DNA from: Vibrio agarilyticus
GTDB lineage: Bacteria; Pseudomonadota; Gammaproteobacteria; Enterobacterales; Vibrionaceae
Length of the DNA: 64,000 bases
Assembly (NCBI RefSeq): GCF_012641465.1
Contig: NZ_JABAIK010000021.1
Coordinates: 1-64,000 of the forward strand
Direction: 5' to 3'
Part shown: positions 26,079 to 35,759 of the stretch, in pieces
Layout: every line of letters starts with the position of its first letter
Numbering within the stretch: position 1 is the stretch's first letter
Notes under the pieces: generated by a model
Seen by the model: the letters and a program-made list of their open reading frames with translations, nothing else
Databases searched by the model: none
What the model was told of the DNA's origin: nothing
Made by a program: the position numbers and the translations under genes

Positions 26079-28124
26079 ATGACGAACCCTCTGCTGACTT
26101 TTACCGATCTTCCGCCGTTTTCTGACATCCTTCCAGAGCAAGTTAAGCCTGCGATTGAGCAAGCGATTCACGATTGCCGCACCGAAATTGACGTGGTATT
26201 GGCGAGTAACTCGCAGCCGACGTGGCAAAGTGTGATTGCGCCGATAGAGCAAGTGGACGACCGTTTGAGTCGCATTTGGTCACCGATAAGCCATATGAAC
26301 TCGGTGGTCAACAGTGAAGCACTGCGTGAAGCGTATGAAAGCTGCTTGCCTTTATTGTCGGAATACGGCACTTGGGTGGGGCAGCACAAAGGCTTATTTG
26401 ATGCCTATAAAGCGATAAAAGCGAGTGAGGATTTTGCAACCTTAACCTTAGCGCAGCAAAAAACCATCAATAATGGTTTACGCGATTTTGAACTCTCGGG
26501 CATTGGCTTGCCAGCTGATGAGCAGCATCGTTATGGTGAAATTAGCAAACGTATGTCAGAGCTCAGCTCGCAATTTTCCAATAACGTGCTTGATGCCACT
26601 ATGGGGTGGTCAAAGCGAATTGAAGACGCCGCTGAGTTAGCTGGGCTGCCTGAGTCGGCACTTGCCGCAGCGCAAGCAGCGGCTGAAGCCAAAGGCGAAA
26701 CCGGCTATTTATTGACCTTAGATATTCCGTCTTATTTGCCAGTGATCACCTATTGCGACAATGCCGAGTTACGCGCGGAAATTTATCAGGCGTATGTCAC
26801 GCGTGCGTCTGATCGTGGGCCGAATGCCGGCAAATGGGACAATACCGAGATCATTAACGAAGAGCTCAAATTACGTCACGAAATCGCCCGTATGCTTGGT
26901 TTTAACACCTTCAGTGAAAAGTCGCTCGCCACCAAAATGGCGGAAAATCCAGAGCAAGTACTGGGCTTTTTGAATGATTTAGCCAGCCGCGCTAAGCCAC
27001 AAGGTGAGCGTGAAGTGCAAGCCCTGCGTGATTTTGCCAAAACAGAGTTTGGCGTGACCGAGCTAAATTTATGGGATATCCCTTACTACAGCGAAAAACA
27101 AAAGCAGCATCTGTTTGAGATCTCTGATGAAGATCTGCGCCCTTATTTTCCGGAAGCGCGGGTTCTTAGCGGGCTGTTTGAGGTGCTTGAGCGTGTGTTT
27201 GGTATGTATGTGGTCGAGCGTGAAGGGGTGGAGACTTGGCATCCATCGGTGCGCTTCTTTGACATTTTGGACGGCGCCAACACACTGCGTGGCAGTTTCT
27301 ACCTTGATCTCTATGCTCGCGAACACAAACGCGGCGGTGCGTGGATGGATGAGTGCCGCGTGCGTCGTACTACGCTAAGTGGTGAGCTGCAAACGCCGGT
27401 GGCGTATTTGACCTGTAACTTCAACCGCCCAATTGGCGATAAACCCGCGCTATTTACTCATAATGAAGTGGTGACCTTGTTCCACGAATTTGGCCATGGT
27501 ATTCATCACATGCTCACGCAAGTGACCACCTCAGGTGCAGTGTCAGGGATCAACGGCGTGCCTTGGGATGCGGTCGAATTGCCAAGTCAGTTCCTAGAAA
27601 ACTGGTGCTGGGAAGAAGACGCGCTGGCCTTTATTTCCGGTCATTACCAAACTGGTGAGCCGCTGCCCAAAGCGATGCTTGATAAGATGCTTGCGGCGAA
27701 AAACTTCCAATCGGCGATGGCGCTGCTGCGTCAACTTGAGTTTGCCCTGTTTGATTTTACGTTGCACACCGAATTTGATCCGGAAGTCGGCCCTAAGGTG
27801 CTTGATACGCTCGCGCAAGTAAAACAAAAGGTGTCGGTTCTGCCTGCGCTTGAATGGTCGCGCTTCTCTCATGGCTTCTCGCACATTTTTGCGGGTGGTT
27901 ACAGCGCTGGCTACTACAGCTACTTGTGGGCTGAAGTGTTGTCATCGGATGCGTACGCGCGTTTCGAAGAAGAGGGCATTTTTAATATCGATACTGGCGC
28001 CAGCTTTTTGACCAATATTCTAGAGATGGGCGGCAGCGAAGAGCCAATGACGCTGTTTAAGCGTTTTCGTGGCCGAGAGCCGCAAATTGATGCGTTATTG
28101 CGTCATTCGGGGATCCAAGCTTAG
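26079..28124 (+). CDS. prlC: Oligopeptidase A (M3 metallopeptidase)
   Basis: A 681-residue zinc peptidase, with the E. coli PrlC 680 aa. It degrades short peptides in the cytoplasm, including cleaved signal peptides. The zinc site HEFGHGIHH lies near residue 470, followed by the downstream Glu (ELPSQFLENW). The ATG at 26079 (MTNPLLTF) matches family N-termini and has AAAAGGA upstream. An open frame reaches back into the palindromic repeat and is not coding there. In E. coli prlC pairs with rsmJ (yhiQ); here asnC and rsmJ lie just downstream. Confidence 0.96.
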   Translation: MTNPLLTFTDLPPFSDILPEQVKPAIEQAIHDCRTEIDVVLASNSQPTWQSVIAPIEQVDDRLSRIWSPISHMNSVVNSEALREAYESCLPLLSEYGTWVGQHKGLFDAYKAIKASEDFATLTLAQQKTINNGLRDFELSGIGLPADEQHRYGEISKRMSELSSQFSNNVLDATMGWSKRIEDAAELAGLPESALAAAQAAAEAKGETGYLLTLDIPSYLPVITYCDNAELRAEIYQAYVTRASDRGPNAGKWDNTEIINEELKLRHEIARMLGFNTFSEKSLATKMAENPEQVLGFLNDLASRAKPQGEREVQALRDFAKTEFGVTELNLWDIPYYSEKQKQHLFEISDEDLRPYFPEARVLSGLFEVLERVFGMYVVEREGVETWHPSVRFFDILDGANTLRGSFYLDLYAREHKRGGAWMDECRVRRTTLSGELQTPVAYLTCNFNRPIGDKPALFTHNEVVTLFHEFGHGIHHMLTQVTTSGAVSGINGVPWDAVELPSQFLENWCWEEDALAFISGHYQTGEPLPKAMLDKMLAAKNFQSAMALLRQLEFALFDFTLHTEFDPEVGPKVLDTLAQVKQKVSVLPALEWSRFSHGFSHIFAGGYSAGYYSYLWAEVLSSDAYARFEEEGIFNIDTGASFLTNILEMGGSEEPMTLFKRFRGREPQIDALLRHSGIQA

Positions 28125-28177
28125 GCTTTGTTCGAGTATAAGCTCTCGAGTGAGTGAACTGAGACACATCGCGTATC

Positions 28178-28202
28178 AACCAGCCTTCGGGCTGGTTTTT
28201 TG
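28178..28202. terminator. Terminator between prlC and asnC
   Basis: Stem AACCAGCC / GGCTGGTT with TTCG tetraloop and T-run, placed between convergent genes. Confidence 0.9.
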
Positions 28203-28241
28203 TTCGATCTCGCCAGCTGCGCTGTGCCTTCCATGGGGATA

Positions 28242-28706
28242 TTAAGGGTTGACGTTGCGATTGATCGGATTTTGCAACGAAATCAAAGTCTCGGTCGATT
28301 GCACTTCATCAATTGCTTGCAATTTATCAATCAAAACGTATTGCAGCTCCTCGATGGAGCGACACATCAGTTTAACAAAAATATTGTACGCGCCAGTGGT
28401 GTAGTAGGCTTCTACCACCTCTTCCAATGCGTTAAGTTTTTCTAGCGCCGAGTGATAATCGCGCGCCGCATTGAGATTGATTCCAATAAAACAGCACACA
28501 TCAAAGCCGAGCTTTTTGGTGTTGACGATCACTTCCGTGCCTTCAATCACATTGGCAGATTTCATCTTTTCGATTCGCACGTGAATGGTGGCAGGGCTAA
28601 CATGAAACTCCTTTGCCATTTCAGCGTAAGGCTTGCGCGCATCCGCCATTAGCGTTTTTAAAATGGCTTTATCGAGTTCGTCTAACTTGGCTGGTGTGGT
28701 CTGCAT
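28242..28706 (-). CDS. asnC: Asparagine-responsive regulator AsnC (Lrp/AsnC family)
   Basis: A 154-residue Lrp/AsnC protein very similar to E. coli AsnC. An N-terminal helix-turn-helix (AEMAKEFHVSPATIHVRIEKMK) is followed by a RAM ligand domain (CCFIGINLNAARDYHSAL, EAYYTTGAYNIFVK, QSTETLISLQNPI). E. coli AsnC activates asnA and its own control responds to asparagine. Here asnA is not adjacent. The ATG at 28706 aligns with E. coli; the upstream extension is not conserved. Divergent from rsmJ across 222 bp. Confidence 0.93.
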   Translation of the reverse strand: MQTTPAKLDELDKAILKTLMADARKPYAEMAKEFHVSPATIHVRIEKMKSANVIEGTEVIVNTKKLGFDVCCFIGINLNAARDYHSALEKLNALEEVVEAYYTTGAYNIFVKLMCRSIEELQYVLIDKLQAIDEVQSTETLISLQNPINRNVNP

Positions 28707-28928
28707 CTTGAGTCTCTTTTGTGCGCGATATTGTGCGACTATACCTGTAATTGATGCCTTTACCCAAGTAACTTCAAGATACGCGTTGACGTGGTTAGGT
28801 AGGGTTTGCCATTGGTGGAAACAACAGATTTGCGGTGGCTGCAACTTTTTCGAGAGTGAGGTACACTGCCGCGAAATTTCGAACCCGAATACCGATGTGG
28901 CGATATCGCCATGACGAAGGAGTGCGCT

Positions 28929-29723
28929 GTGCACATTCAATTGATTTGTGAGTGCGTTTGCCAGCCTGAGCAAGCGCAACATCGACTTGCTGACATTGCT
29001 GAGCGTTGGCAGCTTGTCCATGATGATACCAGCCCGTTTGCGCTGGTACTAACCGATAGTCAGCTTGAGCTGCGTAAATTGGATGAGCCGAAATTAGGCG
29101 CCATTTTTGTCGATTTGGTCGGTGGTGCGGTGGGGCATCGTCGCAAATTTGGCGGTGGCAAGGGACAAGCCATTGCCAAAGCTGCGGGCCTAAACAAAGG
29201 CGCGATGCCACGCGTTTTGGATGCGACGGCGGGACTGGGGCGCGATGCGTTTGTGTTGGCTTCGTTGGGCTGTTATGTACAGATGGTGGAGCGTAACCCT
29301 GTGGTTGCGGCGTTACTTGATGATGGATTGATGCGCGCGGGAATGGATCCTGAGATTGGTGCTTGGGTTCGCGAGCGTTTATCGCTACTGCACGCTTCAA
29401 GCCATGATGCGTTAGAGACCTTATCCCAGCGCGATGACTTTGTGCGTCCAGATGTGGTCTATCTTGACCCCATGTACCCTCATCCTGAAGGCAAAAAGAA
29501 AACCGCGTTAGTCAAAAAAGAGATGCGCGTATTTCAATCGCTGGTGGGCAGCGATAATGACGCCGATGCGTTATTGGCTCCAGCCTTGTTGCTGGCCAGT
29601 AAGCGCGTTGTGGTGAAACGGCCTGATTACGCGCCATGGCTGGCTCAGCAAAAACCCTCAATGGCGATTGAAACCAAAAAGAATCGCTTTGATGTTTATG
29701 TGCAAGCGGCGATGGGAGCCTAA
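28929..29723 (+). CDS. rsmJ: 16S rRNA (guanine1516-N2)-methyltransferase
   Basis: A 264-residue methyltransferase of the RsmJ/YhiQ family. Seen: [34 protein letters not shown]-binding [15 protein letters not shown] and catalytic YLDPMYP. It methylates G1516 of 16S rRNA. The GTG at 28929 is chosen because AAGGAG sits seven bases before it; the in-frame ATG at 28911 has no ribosome binding site. The upstream 28707-28928 gap contains part of a palindromic repeat (near 28738-28790). Confidence 0.93.
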   Translation: MHIQLICECVCQPEQAQHRLADIAERWQLVHDDTSPFALVLTDSQLELRKLDEPKLGAIFVDLVGGAVGHRRKFGGGKGQAIAKAAGLNKGAMPRVLDATAGLGRDAFVLASLGCYVQMVERNPVVAALLDDGLMRAGMDPEIGAWVRERLSLLHASSHDALETLSQRDDFVRPDVVYLDPMYPHPEGKKKTALVKKEMRVFQSLVGSDNDADALLAPALLLASKRVVVKRPDYAPWLAQQKPSMAIETKKNRFDVYVQAAMGA

Positions 29724-29759
29724 TCTTCGCGTATTCGAACCACCGCCGCAGAGTTTGGT

Positions 29760-30656
29760 TTACACTGAGGCTTTGCGGCCCTGTTTGGCGTAATCTGACG
29801 CCACTTTGCGTTTAACCCAAGTCTCATTAACCCACAATGAAAGCAAAATTAACGCGCCGCCGAGCAACAGGCGCGGAATGTCTTCATCTCGATTCCACAA
29901 AAGCAAATTGACCAGCAACCCTGCCGGGACTAGCGCGTTGTTCATGACCGCCAATGCTCCTGCGTTGACTAGGGTTGCCCCCTTGTTCCAAGCAAAATAC
30001 CCCAAGCCCGACGCGATGGCGCCCAAATAGACCAACACGCTCCATTGAAGTGGTGTGGTCGGCAATTTGTCACTGTTGCCTAAAAGAGCAAACGCCACTG
30101 TGGCGACCACGAGCGCGCCAAGATAGAAATAACCAAAAACAGTATGCTGAGCCACTTTGACCGAACTTTGCTCCATCACATATTTGTAGCCGACTTGGCC
30201 GATGGCAAAGCAGAGGTTGGCACCTTGCACCACCCAAAACCCAAGCCAAAAATGACCTTCCGGTTGCGCAAATTTGATCACCGCCGCACCGAATACTGCG
30301 ACCGCCGCCGTGACGAGATACCACAGTGAAAACCGACGTTGCAGTAAATCATAAAGGAGAGTGACGTAAATCGGAGTGAAGACGGTAAAGAGCAGTACCT
30401 CTGGCACAGAGAGCAACAAAAACGATTGGTAATAAAAACAGTACATCAAACCAAGCTGAAAGCCACCAATGATCATAAGTTTGGCAATCAGCGTTTTTGC
30501 GATACCACGAAACGACAAAAAAGGGAGGAATATGACAGCCGCTAACGCCACACGCATCCAAACGGAGAAATAGGCATCCACCTGCCCAGCTAAATACACG
30601 CCAATTAAACTAAAGGAGAAGGCCCACAGTAAGGTGACGGCGACCAAGTACGGCAT
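29760..30656 (-). CDS. EamA/DMT-family transporter (carboxylate/amino acid/amine type)
   Basis: A 298-residue membrane protein with ten predicted TM helices in two EamA halves. N-terminal LVAVTLLWAFSFSLIGV and the middle GAALVNAGALAVMNN-like region are typical of the drug/metabolite superfamily. It resembles the group exporting or importing amino acids and carboxylates; substrate and direction are unknown. The C-terminus is basic and cytoplasmic. It is convergent with rsmJ with only 36 bp between. Confidence 0.85.
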   Translation of the reverse strand: MPYLVAVTLLWAFSFSLIGVYLAGQVDAYFSVWMRVALAAVIFLPFLSFRGIAKTLIAKLMIIGGFQLGLMYCFYYQSFLLLSVPEVLLFTVFTPIYVTLLYDLLQRRFSLWYLVTAAVAVFGAAVIKFAQPEGHFWLGFWVVQGANLCFAIGQVGYKYVMEQSSVKVAQHTVFGYFYLGALVVATVAFALLGNSDKLPTTPLQWSVLVYLGAIASGLGYFAWNKGATLVNAGALAVMNNALVPAGLLVNLLLWNRDEDIPRLLLGGALILLSLWVNETWVKRKVASDYAKQGRKASV

Positions 30657-30724
30657 AATATCCTCGTTGATATGAGAGATTGGGATGAGAAAAGAGCCTT
30701 GAGTGTACTGAGTTTGGCGCGCAG

Positions 30725-30747
30725 AAAAAAGCCTCGACTGGCGAGGC
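30725..30747 (-). terminator. Terminator of uspA
   Basis: Read on the minus strand: GCCTCG / CGAGGC stem with a 5-base loop, then T6, 11 bases after the uspA stop. Confidence 0.85.
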
Positions 30748-30758
30748 GTTTATGTTAA

Positions 30759-31190
30759 TTAACTCTCTTCACGCAGCGGAATGACGAGCATATCAACGGG
30801 CGAGCAATTGATCAGCTGACGGGTGGATGATAGCCATTTGCTCCAAAAATCTTGGTGATGACCACACACCAAGAGATCAATTTGATAGTCGCCAATGGTA
30901 TCGCACAGCTCTTGCCCAAGATCGCCACTGCCAACAAAGGTGTGAGTGATAGGGTAGCCGGCGTAAGACGCGAGTTTGTCGAGCTTTTCTCGTGAGGTTT
31001 CCATCGCTTGATGTTGCGCCTCTGCCATATTGATATCAATCAGGCCGGAATAGAGCTCGGCAAAATTCACATCGATATGAATAAATGAAACCTTAGCCTC
31101 CAAGCGACTGGCCAGTTTGACGGCTTTATCAATCAGAACATTGCTTTCTTCAGAGAGATCGACAGCGACAAGGATGTGTTGATAAGTCAT
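30759..31190 (-). CDS. uspA: Universal stress protein A
   Basis: A 143-residue protein very close to E. coli UspA (YQHILVAVDLSEES at the start, GSGDLGQ, LLVCGHHQDFWSK and SPVDMLVIPLR). It is a small dimeric cytoplasmic phosphoprotein induced by growth arrest. UspA of this class lacks the ATP-binding G-x2-G-x9-G-S/T motif, as here. Neighbours ftnA and uspB are also stationary-phase genes. Divergent from ftnA. Confidence 0.96.
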   Translation of the reverse strand: MTYQHILVAVDLSEESNVLIDKAVKLASRLEAKVSFIHIDVNFAELYSGLIDINMAEAQHQAMETSREKLDKLASYAGYPITHTFVGSGDLGQELCDTIGDYQIDLLVCGHHQDFWSKWLSSTRQLINCSPVDMLVIPLREES

Positions 31191-31503
31191 GATTTTTCTC
31201 CGTAGGTGCGCTTCAGTGGGCCATTAAAATTTCATTTTCGCTTCGCAGAGTGCTTTTTAAAGATAACCGCCGCGAAAACGCAATTTACTGCCGAATGAAG
31301 CATGACGCCTTAAATAGTATGGATTAACCATAGCATTGCGACGGTAAAAAATGTGTCGTCAAGATCTCAGAACCCCAGCAATAACTGAGGTCTGGAGCCA
31401 AATTTCAATAATAAATCAAACCGTTTCACATTGGCGTTCTTGGTTCTTGCAGTTGCGCGGGGATAGTGGCAAAGTGGTTGAAATATAACCACAAGGAGTC
31501 GGT
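31191..31503. other. Divergent uspA-ftnA promoter region
   Basis: 313 bases without a gene. I see no convincing Fur box or -35/-10 pair. The mid part is AT-rich (TTAAATAGTATGGATTAACCA in part). AAGGAG precedes the ftnA ATG. Confidence 0.45.
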
Positions 31504-32031
31504 ATGTTATCCAGTGATATGGTGAGTCAACTCAACGAGCAAATTAATCTCGAGTTTTTTTCATCCAACCTATACTTACAAATGAGCGCGTGGTGTGAAG
31601 ATCGAGGCTTTGAAGGCGCGGCTCAGTTTTTGCGCGCCCATGCCGTCGAAGAAATGGAACACATGCAGCGCTTATTCACCTATGTCAGTGAAACTGGCGC
31701 GTTACCCATTTTGGGCGCAATCGCTGCGCCTCGCCATCACTACGCCTCACTTGGAGAGGTGTTTCGTGAAACCTATGAACACGAGCGTATGATTACTGAG
31801 AAAATCAATAAACTCGCTCATGCGGCATTTACGAGTCAGGACTATTCGACCTTTAATTTCTTACAGTGGTACGTGGCCGAGCAGCACGAAGAGGAAAAGC
31901 TGTTCAAGGGAATTTTAGATAAGCTGGAATTGGTCGGTGAAGAAGGCAAGGCGCTGTTCTTCATTGACAAAGATCTGGCAGAGTTAGCGAAGAAAGGTTC
32001 ATCTTCAGTGATGGATGCGACGGTTGCCTAA
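31504..32031 (+). CDS. ftnA: Non-haem ferritin
   Basis: A 175-residue bacterial ferritin. It stores iron as a 24-subunit cytoplasmic cage. Ferroxidase ligands fit E. coli FtnA numbering: E17, E50 and H53 (EEMEHM), then a Glu in [11 protein letters not shown] and a Gln in the [10 protein letters not shown] region. AAGGAGTCGGT precedes the ATG. It is followed by uspB and divergent from uspA, a neighbourhood of stationary-phase stress genes. Confidence 0.95.
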   Translation: MLSSDMVSQLNEQINLEFFSSNLYLQMSAWCEDRGFEGAAQFLRAHAVEEMEHMQRLFTYVSETGALPILGAIAAPRHHYASLGEVFRETYEHERMITEKINKLAHAAFTSQDYSTFNFLQWYVAEQHEEEKLFKGILDKLELVGEEGKALFFIDKDLAELAKKGSSSVMDATVA

Positions 32032-32111
32032 GTGCGCGCAGTAACAGGCAACAAGTAAAGAGGCTGCCGTCTCTTGCTCTTACGCATCCTCGAAGGTGTA
32101 GGGAGGAAGAG

Positions 32112-32435
32112 ATGATCAATGGTGATACCATTTTATTCACACTTATGGTGGTAACCGTGGTGAACATGGCGCGATACCTCACCGCATTGCGCTCACTGAT
32201 CCACATCATGCGAGAGGCGCATCCCTTGTTATACCAGCAAGTTGATGGCAACGGGTTTTTTACCACCCATGGCAATATGGCCAAGCAGGTCCGTCTCTAC
32301 CATTACATTAAGGGAAAAGAGTATCACCATCATCACGATCCTGTGTTCACGGGCAAATGCGATCGCGTGCGAGAGTTGTTCATACTCTCCACTGCGTTGG
32401 TTGTCGTCACCTTGTTTGCCGCCTTTATGCTGTGA
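32112..32435 (+). CDS. uspB: Universal stress protein B
   Basis: A 107-residue membrane protein matching UspB. TM helices lie at about residues 5-24 and 86-106; the middle contains [17 protein letters not shown] and [12 protein letters not shown]. In E. coli it is RpoS-dependent and needed for ethanol resistance in stationary phase. The ATG has GGAGGAAGAG upstream. It may be cotranscribed with ftnA (80-bp gap, no clear terminator). Confidence 0.93.
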   Translation: MINGDTILFTLMVVTVVNMARYLTALRSLIHIMREAHPLLYQQVDGNGFFTTHGNMAKQVRLYHYIKGKEYHHHHDPVFTGKCDRVRELFILSTALVVVTLFAAFML

Positions 32436-32522
32436 CATCGAACCAAAGTAGAATCGTGCTTGGACGCTTGGTGTTTTGAGATAACCTCGGTAAACTAGCG
32501 GCCATGAGGCTCAGATGAGTTG

Positions 32523-32554
32523 AAAAGGATGTGTGTAGCACATCCTTTTTTTTA
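32523..32554 (+). terminator. Terminator after uspB
   Basis: Stem AAAAGGATGTG / CACATCCTTTT with a 5-base loop and a long T-run. Confidence 0.9.
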
Positions 32555-32620
32555 TTGGCATGATTCCGATTAACGGCGCATGGCGGCACGAGAGACGGGC
32601 AGTAAACACAGGTTGTAGAG

Positions 32621-33808
32621 ATGAATAAGCAGTTTGATGTGGTGATCATTGGCGCAGGCGCCGCAGGACTAATGTGCGCAGCGCAAGCGGGCAAGCGCGG
32701 TCGTCGAGTGTTGCTGCTCGATCATGGCAAAAAGCCGGGCCGTAAGATTTTGATCTCAGGTGGTGGCCGCTGCAACTTCACCAACTACGATGTGTCTGCC
32801 AAAAATTACTTAAGCCAGAATCCACATTTTGTTAAATCGGCATTGGCGCAATACACCAATTGGGATTTCATCTCGATGATTTACCAATACGGCATTGAGT
32901 TTGAAGAGCGCGATCATGGGCAGCTATTTTGCCTCGATTCAGCCAAACAAATCGTCAATATGTTACTGGCCGAATGCGATTTACCCTCAGTGACTCAGCG
33001 TTACCAAACCGAGGTGCTGGCGGTGGCAAAAACCGAACACGGTTTTCATCTCACGTTATCAACCGGTGAAGTGGAATGCGCGTCACTGGTGGTGGCGACT
33101 GGCGGCTTGTCGATGCCTAAATTAGGCGCTACGCCGCTGGGTTATCGCATTGCTGAGCAATTTGGTTTATCAATCATACCCACGTGCGCTGGATTGGTGC
33201 CGTTTACGTTGCACACCCACGATAAGACGGCATTGGCCGAGTTATCGGGCACTGCGCTGCCAGTCGAAATCACCGCAGAAAATAAAACGCGTTTTAAAGA
33301 GGCGCTGTTGTTTACTCACCGCGGATTATCGGGGCCAGCGGTATTACAAATTTCATCCTATTGGCGCGCAGGGCAAAGCGTTTCGGTGAATCTCACCCCT
33401 GATCTCGATGTTATGGCCTTTTTAGGCGAGCAACGAGCGCAAAACCCCAATGTCTCGATTAAAAACACCTTGGCAAAAGTGCTCCCCAAACGGCTGGTGG
33501 AGGTGTTATTACACCAACAATCGCTGGAAGATAAGCCAATCAAGCAGCTTGATAATAAGGTATTACAGGGGCTGGCTCATTTTGTTCAACATTGGTCTAT
33601 TGCCCCCAATGGCACAGAAGGTTATCGCACCGCAGAGGTCACGCTGGGTGGCGTTGATACGCGTGCGTTATCGTCCAAAACCATGGAGTGTGCTTCAGTG
33701 GCAGGGCTCTACTTCATTGGTGAAGTGGTGGATGTGACAGGCTGGCTTGGGGGGTATAACTTCCAGTGGTGCTGGTCGAGCGGCTTTGTTGCCGGTCAGT
33801 GGGTCTAG
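32621..33808 (+). CDS. yhiN: FAD-dependent oxidoreductase, HI0933/YhiN family
   Basis: A 395-residue flavoprotein of the BaiN/HI0933 family. The dinucleotide-binding GAGAAGLMCA lies at 11-20, the family signature SGGGRCNFTN at about 46-55, and a C-terminal FAD contact at TGWLGGYNFQWCWSSG. The physiological substrate of bacterial YhiN is unclear. Its place near uspB is shared with E. coli. Confidence 0.9.
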   Translation: MNKQFDVVIIGAGAAGLMCAAQAGKRGRRVLLLDHGKKPGRKILISGGGRCNFTNYDVSAKNYLSQNPHFVKSALAQYTNWDFISMIYQYGIEFEERDHGQLFCLDSAKQIVNMLLAECDLPSVTQRYQTEVLAVAKTEHGFHLTLSTGEVECASLVVATGGLSMPKLGATPLGYRIAEQFGLSIIPTCAGLVPFTLHTHDKTALAELSGTALPVEITAENKTRFKEALLFTHRGLSGPAVLQISSYWRAGQSVSVNLTPDLDVMAFLGEQRAQNPNVSIKNTLAKVLPKRLVEVLLHQQSLEDKPIKQLDNKVLQGLAHFVQHWSIAPNGTEGYRTAEVTLGGVDTRALSSKTMECASVAGLYFIGEVVDVTGWLGGYNFQWCWSSGFVAGQWV

Positions 33809-33811
33809 CGG

Positions 33812-34420
33812 TCACTTAACCGGCAATCCAAACCATTTTTGACCCGAGCAGCGTGACGTTATGTGACGATAATGCGTTAATTGTGCATTGAGTGAGGTGG
33901 TGGTCACGGCAGAAAGGTCGACCCACGGCAGTTGGCGCCAGCGCTCTTTTAAACACCAATCGTGAGCGCTGCGCACCCAAAACTGTGGATCGTGCGAGGA
34001 AAACGCGTTTACCACGCGAAGCGCTGCCACTTCAAAGCCCATTTGATTGCAAGTGTGAATGCAGCGCGGTGCGTGCCATGCTTGTGCGACCAGGGTGATA
34101 TTTTTAGGGCAGCCCAGCTCCCTTGCTCTGCGTGCCACATCTGTGGTTGTCTGGTAGTCACTGCTATGAATCGCGTGCAACAGCGGCTGCTCAAGATGGT
34201 AAGCAATTTCACTTTGTGCGTAGCAGGGCAATGAGTCAGGCAATTGGCACACACGGTCGGCAAGACTCAGATTGACATCGTGCAGTTCGCCAAAGGCAAA
34301 GGCGAGTATTGCCTTTGTGTGGGACGGCTCGCCAAAATGATCGCATGTGACTAAATGACCGCATGTGGATAAGAGGTGAGCTGTCTGTGTGTGCCAAACA
34401 TCGTGTGTCAAAAGTGCCAT
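33812..34420 (-). CDS. Hypothetical protein, distant DUF218/YdcF-like
   Basis: A 202-residue soluble protein with no signal peptide. The stretch HSSDYQTTTDVARRARELG ... ITLVAQAWHAPRCI resembles the core of DUF218 (YdcF/ElyC) proteins, where a T-x-N/T-x2-A helix and a SAWHMPRA-like motif bind a nucleotide-like ligand. The usual N-terminal ILVLGGG strand is replaced by VTCDHFGEPSHT, so the assignment is weak. It is rich in His and Cys. Convergent with yhiN with a 3-bp gap, and downstream of the LuxR-type gene on the same strand. Confidence 0.5.
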   Translation of the reverse strand: MALLTHDVWHTQTAHLLSTCGHLVTCDHFGEPSHTKAILAFAFGELHDVNLSLADRVCQLPDSLPCYAQSEIAYHLEQPLLHAIHSSDYQTTTDVARRARELGCPKNITLVAQAWHAPRCIHTCNQMGFEVAALRVVNAFSSHDPQFWVRSAHDWCLKERWRQLPWVDLSAVTTTSLNAQLTHYRHITSRCSGQKWFGLPVK

Positions 34421-34543
34421 GGGCGCCGCTTTGGTTCGATTACTTATTCCAGTGTGGTTAAAAGCGGCGGCGGCGCATAAGGTGAAGACGAGAAATGTTT
34501 GAACGTCTTGAACTTAATACCCAATCTCAATACTCAATCTCAC

Positions 34544-34569
34544 TGACCCACGATGTACTTCGTGGGTCA
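34544..34569 (-). terminator. Hairpin after the LuxR-type gene
   Basis: TGACCCACGA / TCGTGGGTCA with a 6-base loop, four bases after the stop codon. It has no T-run, so termination is uncertain. Two CTCAAT-rich short repeats follow (34520-34543). Confidence 0.5.
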
Positions 34570-34572
34570 ACA

Positions 34573-35715
34573 TTACAAGGTTTCATCTTTTTGACGCAGA
34601 TACATTTGGTAAGCGGCGTAGATTTCTGAACGGTCGCTAACGCACAGTTTTTTCTTCACATTGCCCCAATGGGCGTGAGCGGTGCTTTTGGCCAAACCAT
34701 ACTGATGAATAAAATCAATAATTTTTCCGCCTGAGGCCAGCACTTCAACCAGTTCAGCTTCACGTTTGGTGAGAGAGTCATGCTGCCATGGTGGCGCGAG
34801 GCCATGACGTCCTCGAGCGTTGTGCATCTCAATCGTCACCAAACGCAGCGCCGTATCATAGCCAATCAAATCCTCACTGCGATTGAGTAACGTCACGGTG
34901 ACGTTATGCCCAAGCAGACGGACCTGAAGTTTTGGCGGCGCGTCAGGATGGTAATCCTCAGAGCCTATGTTGCTAATCAATTTTTTCAGGGTTTCGCTGA
35001 TGCGTCGCTCTTTGTGATGCAAATAACCTTGGTGCAGTTGCAACCCAAGCTCGCTATTTTTCGCTAAAGTTTTGGCGTGGCGATTGCTGTTTATCACCTT
35101 GGCATAACGATCGACTAAAAAAGCCGAATCAGACAGTTGTTCAAGGAAAAATTGAATACTGGCAGGGTAGGTGGTGACTTGGCGCATACGCTGCCCAGCC
35201 TCCCATACTTCATTCATCAGTGGCAGATACTCGGTAATGAGGGCAAGTATTTTTTGCTTAAGCCCGGGCTGAGTATTGTCATACAGCAGATTGACACTAA
35301 CCCAATGATCGCTGGCGTGATGCACGGCGAAGACCACGGTATCATTGACGCCTTGAGGCTCGAGCCAAGACCAAAACCCGCTGGCACGAAGCGCCTCAGC
35401 ACTGATGTATTGTGACAACGCATATGGCGTGATAGGGGGAATTTGCGCTTCGATTTTGGTCCAAGGATCTAAGGATTGATACCGATTAACGTAATCATCG
35501 ACTTCTTGTTCGCTGAGGCCATAAATCACCGGACTGGCTAAGGTTTCGAGCAGATCTTTCGGAATGTAAAAATCAGACGATTGACGATTTCGCAGCATCA
35601 AAAAGGCTTTTTTTGCCCCCGTCAATTTGACCATTTCACCTAAGACGTCGCGCCAATGCTCAACATTATTGATGGTTTTGTAGAGTTTTTCTTTTAAATC
35701 TTTATGTGCTTGCAT
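34573..35715 (-). CDS. LuxR-type (GerE-domain) transcriptional regulator
   Basis: A 380-residue regulator. The C-terminal 60 residues form a LuxR helix-turn-helix (SLTKREAELVEVLASGG, then FIHQYGLAKSTAHAHWGNVKKKL). The N-terminal 300 residues show neither a response-regulator receiver (no conserved Asp/Lys set) nor a clear acyl-homoserine-lactone domain; residues about 185-280 have a PAS-like feel (SDSAFLVDRYAKVINSN), so a bound small ligand is plausible. It lies 44 bp downstream of the GNAT gene on the same strand, with a hairpin between, and opposite the radical SAM gene. A local regulator of these genes is inferred. Confidence 0.82.
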   Translation of the reverse strand: MQAHKDLKEKLYKTINNVEHWRDVLGEMVKLTGAKKAFLMLRNRQSSDFYIPKDLLETLASPVIYGLSEQEVDDYVNRYQSLDPWTKIEAQIPPITPYALSQYISAEALRASGFWSWLEPQGVNDTVVFAVHHASDHWVSVNLLYDNTQPGLKQKILALITEYLPLMNEVWEAGQRMRQVTTYPASIQFFLEQLSDSAFLVDRYAKVINSNRHAKTLAKNSELGLQLHQGYLHHKERRISETLKKLISNIGSEDYHPDAPPKLQVRLLGHNVTVTLLNRSEDLIGYDTALRLVTIEMHNARGRHGLAPPWQHDSLTKREAELVEVLASGGKIIDFIHQYGLAKSTAHAHWGNVKKKLCVSDRSEIYAAYQMYLRQKDETL

Positions 35716-35725
35716 GCGCCACCCA

Positions 35726-35750
35726 AAGCCAGCAGATGCGCTGCTGGCTT
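35726..35750 (-). promoter_or_regulatory. Hairpin between the GNAT and LuxR-type genes
   Basis: AAGCCAGCA / TGCTGGCTT with a 7-base loop in the 44-bp gap. It could be a leaky terminator or mRNA-processing site lowering regulator expression relative to the GNAT. Confidence 0.5.
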
Positions 35751-35759
35751 CTCACGCAA

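Noticed and set aside
33812-34420. Treating the DUF218-like protein as part of the radical SAM module
   Set aside because: It is downstream of the LuxR-type gene on the same strand, but about 150 bp and a hairpin intervene, and nothing links the functions.
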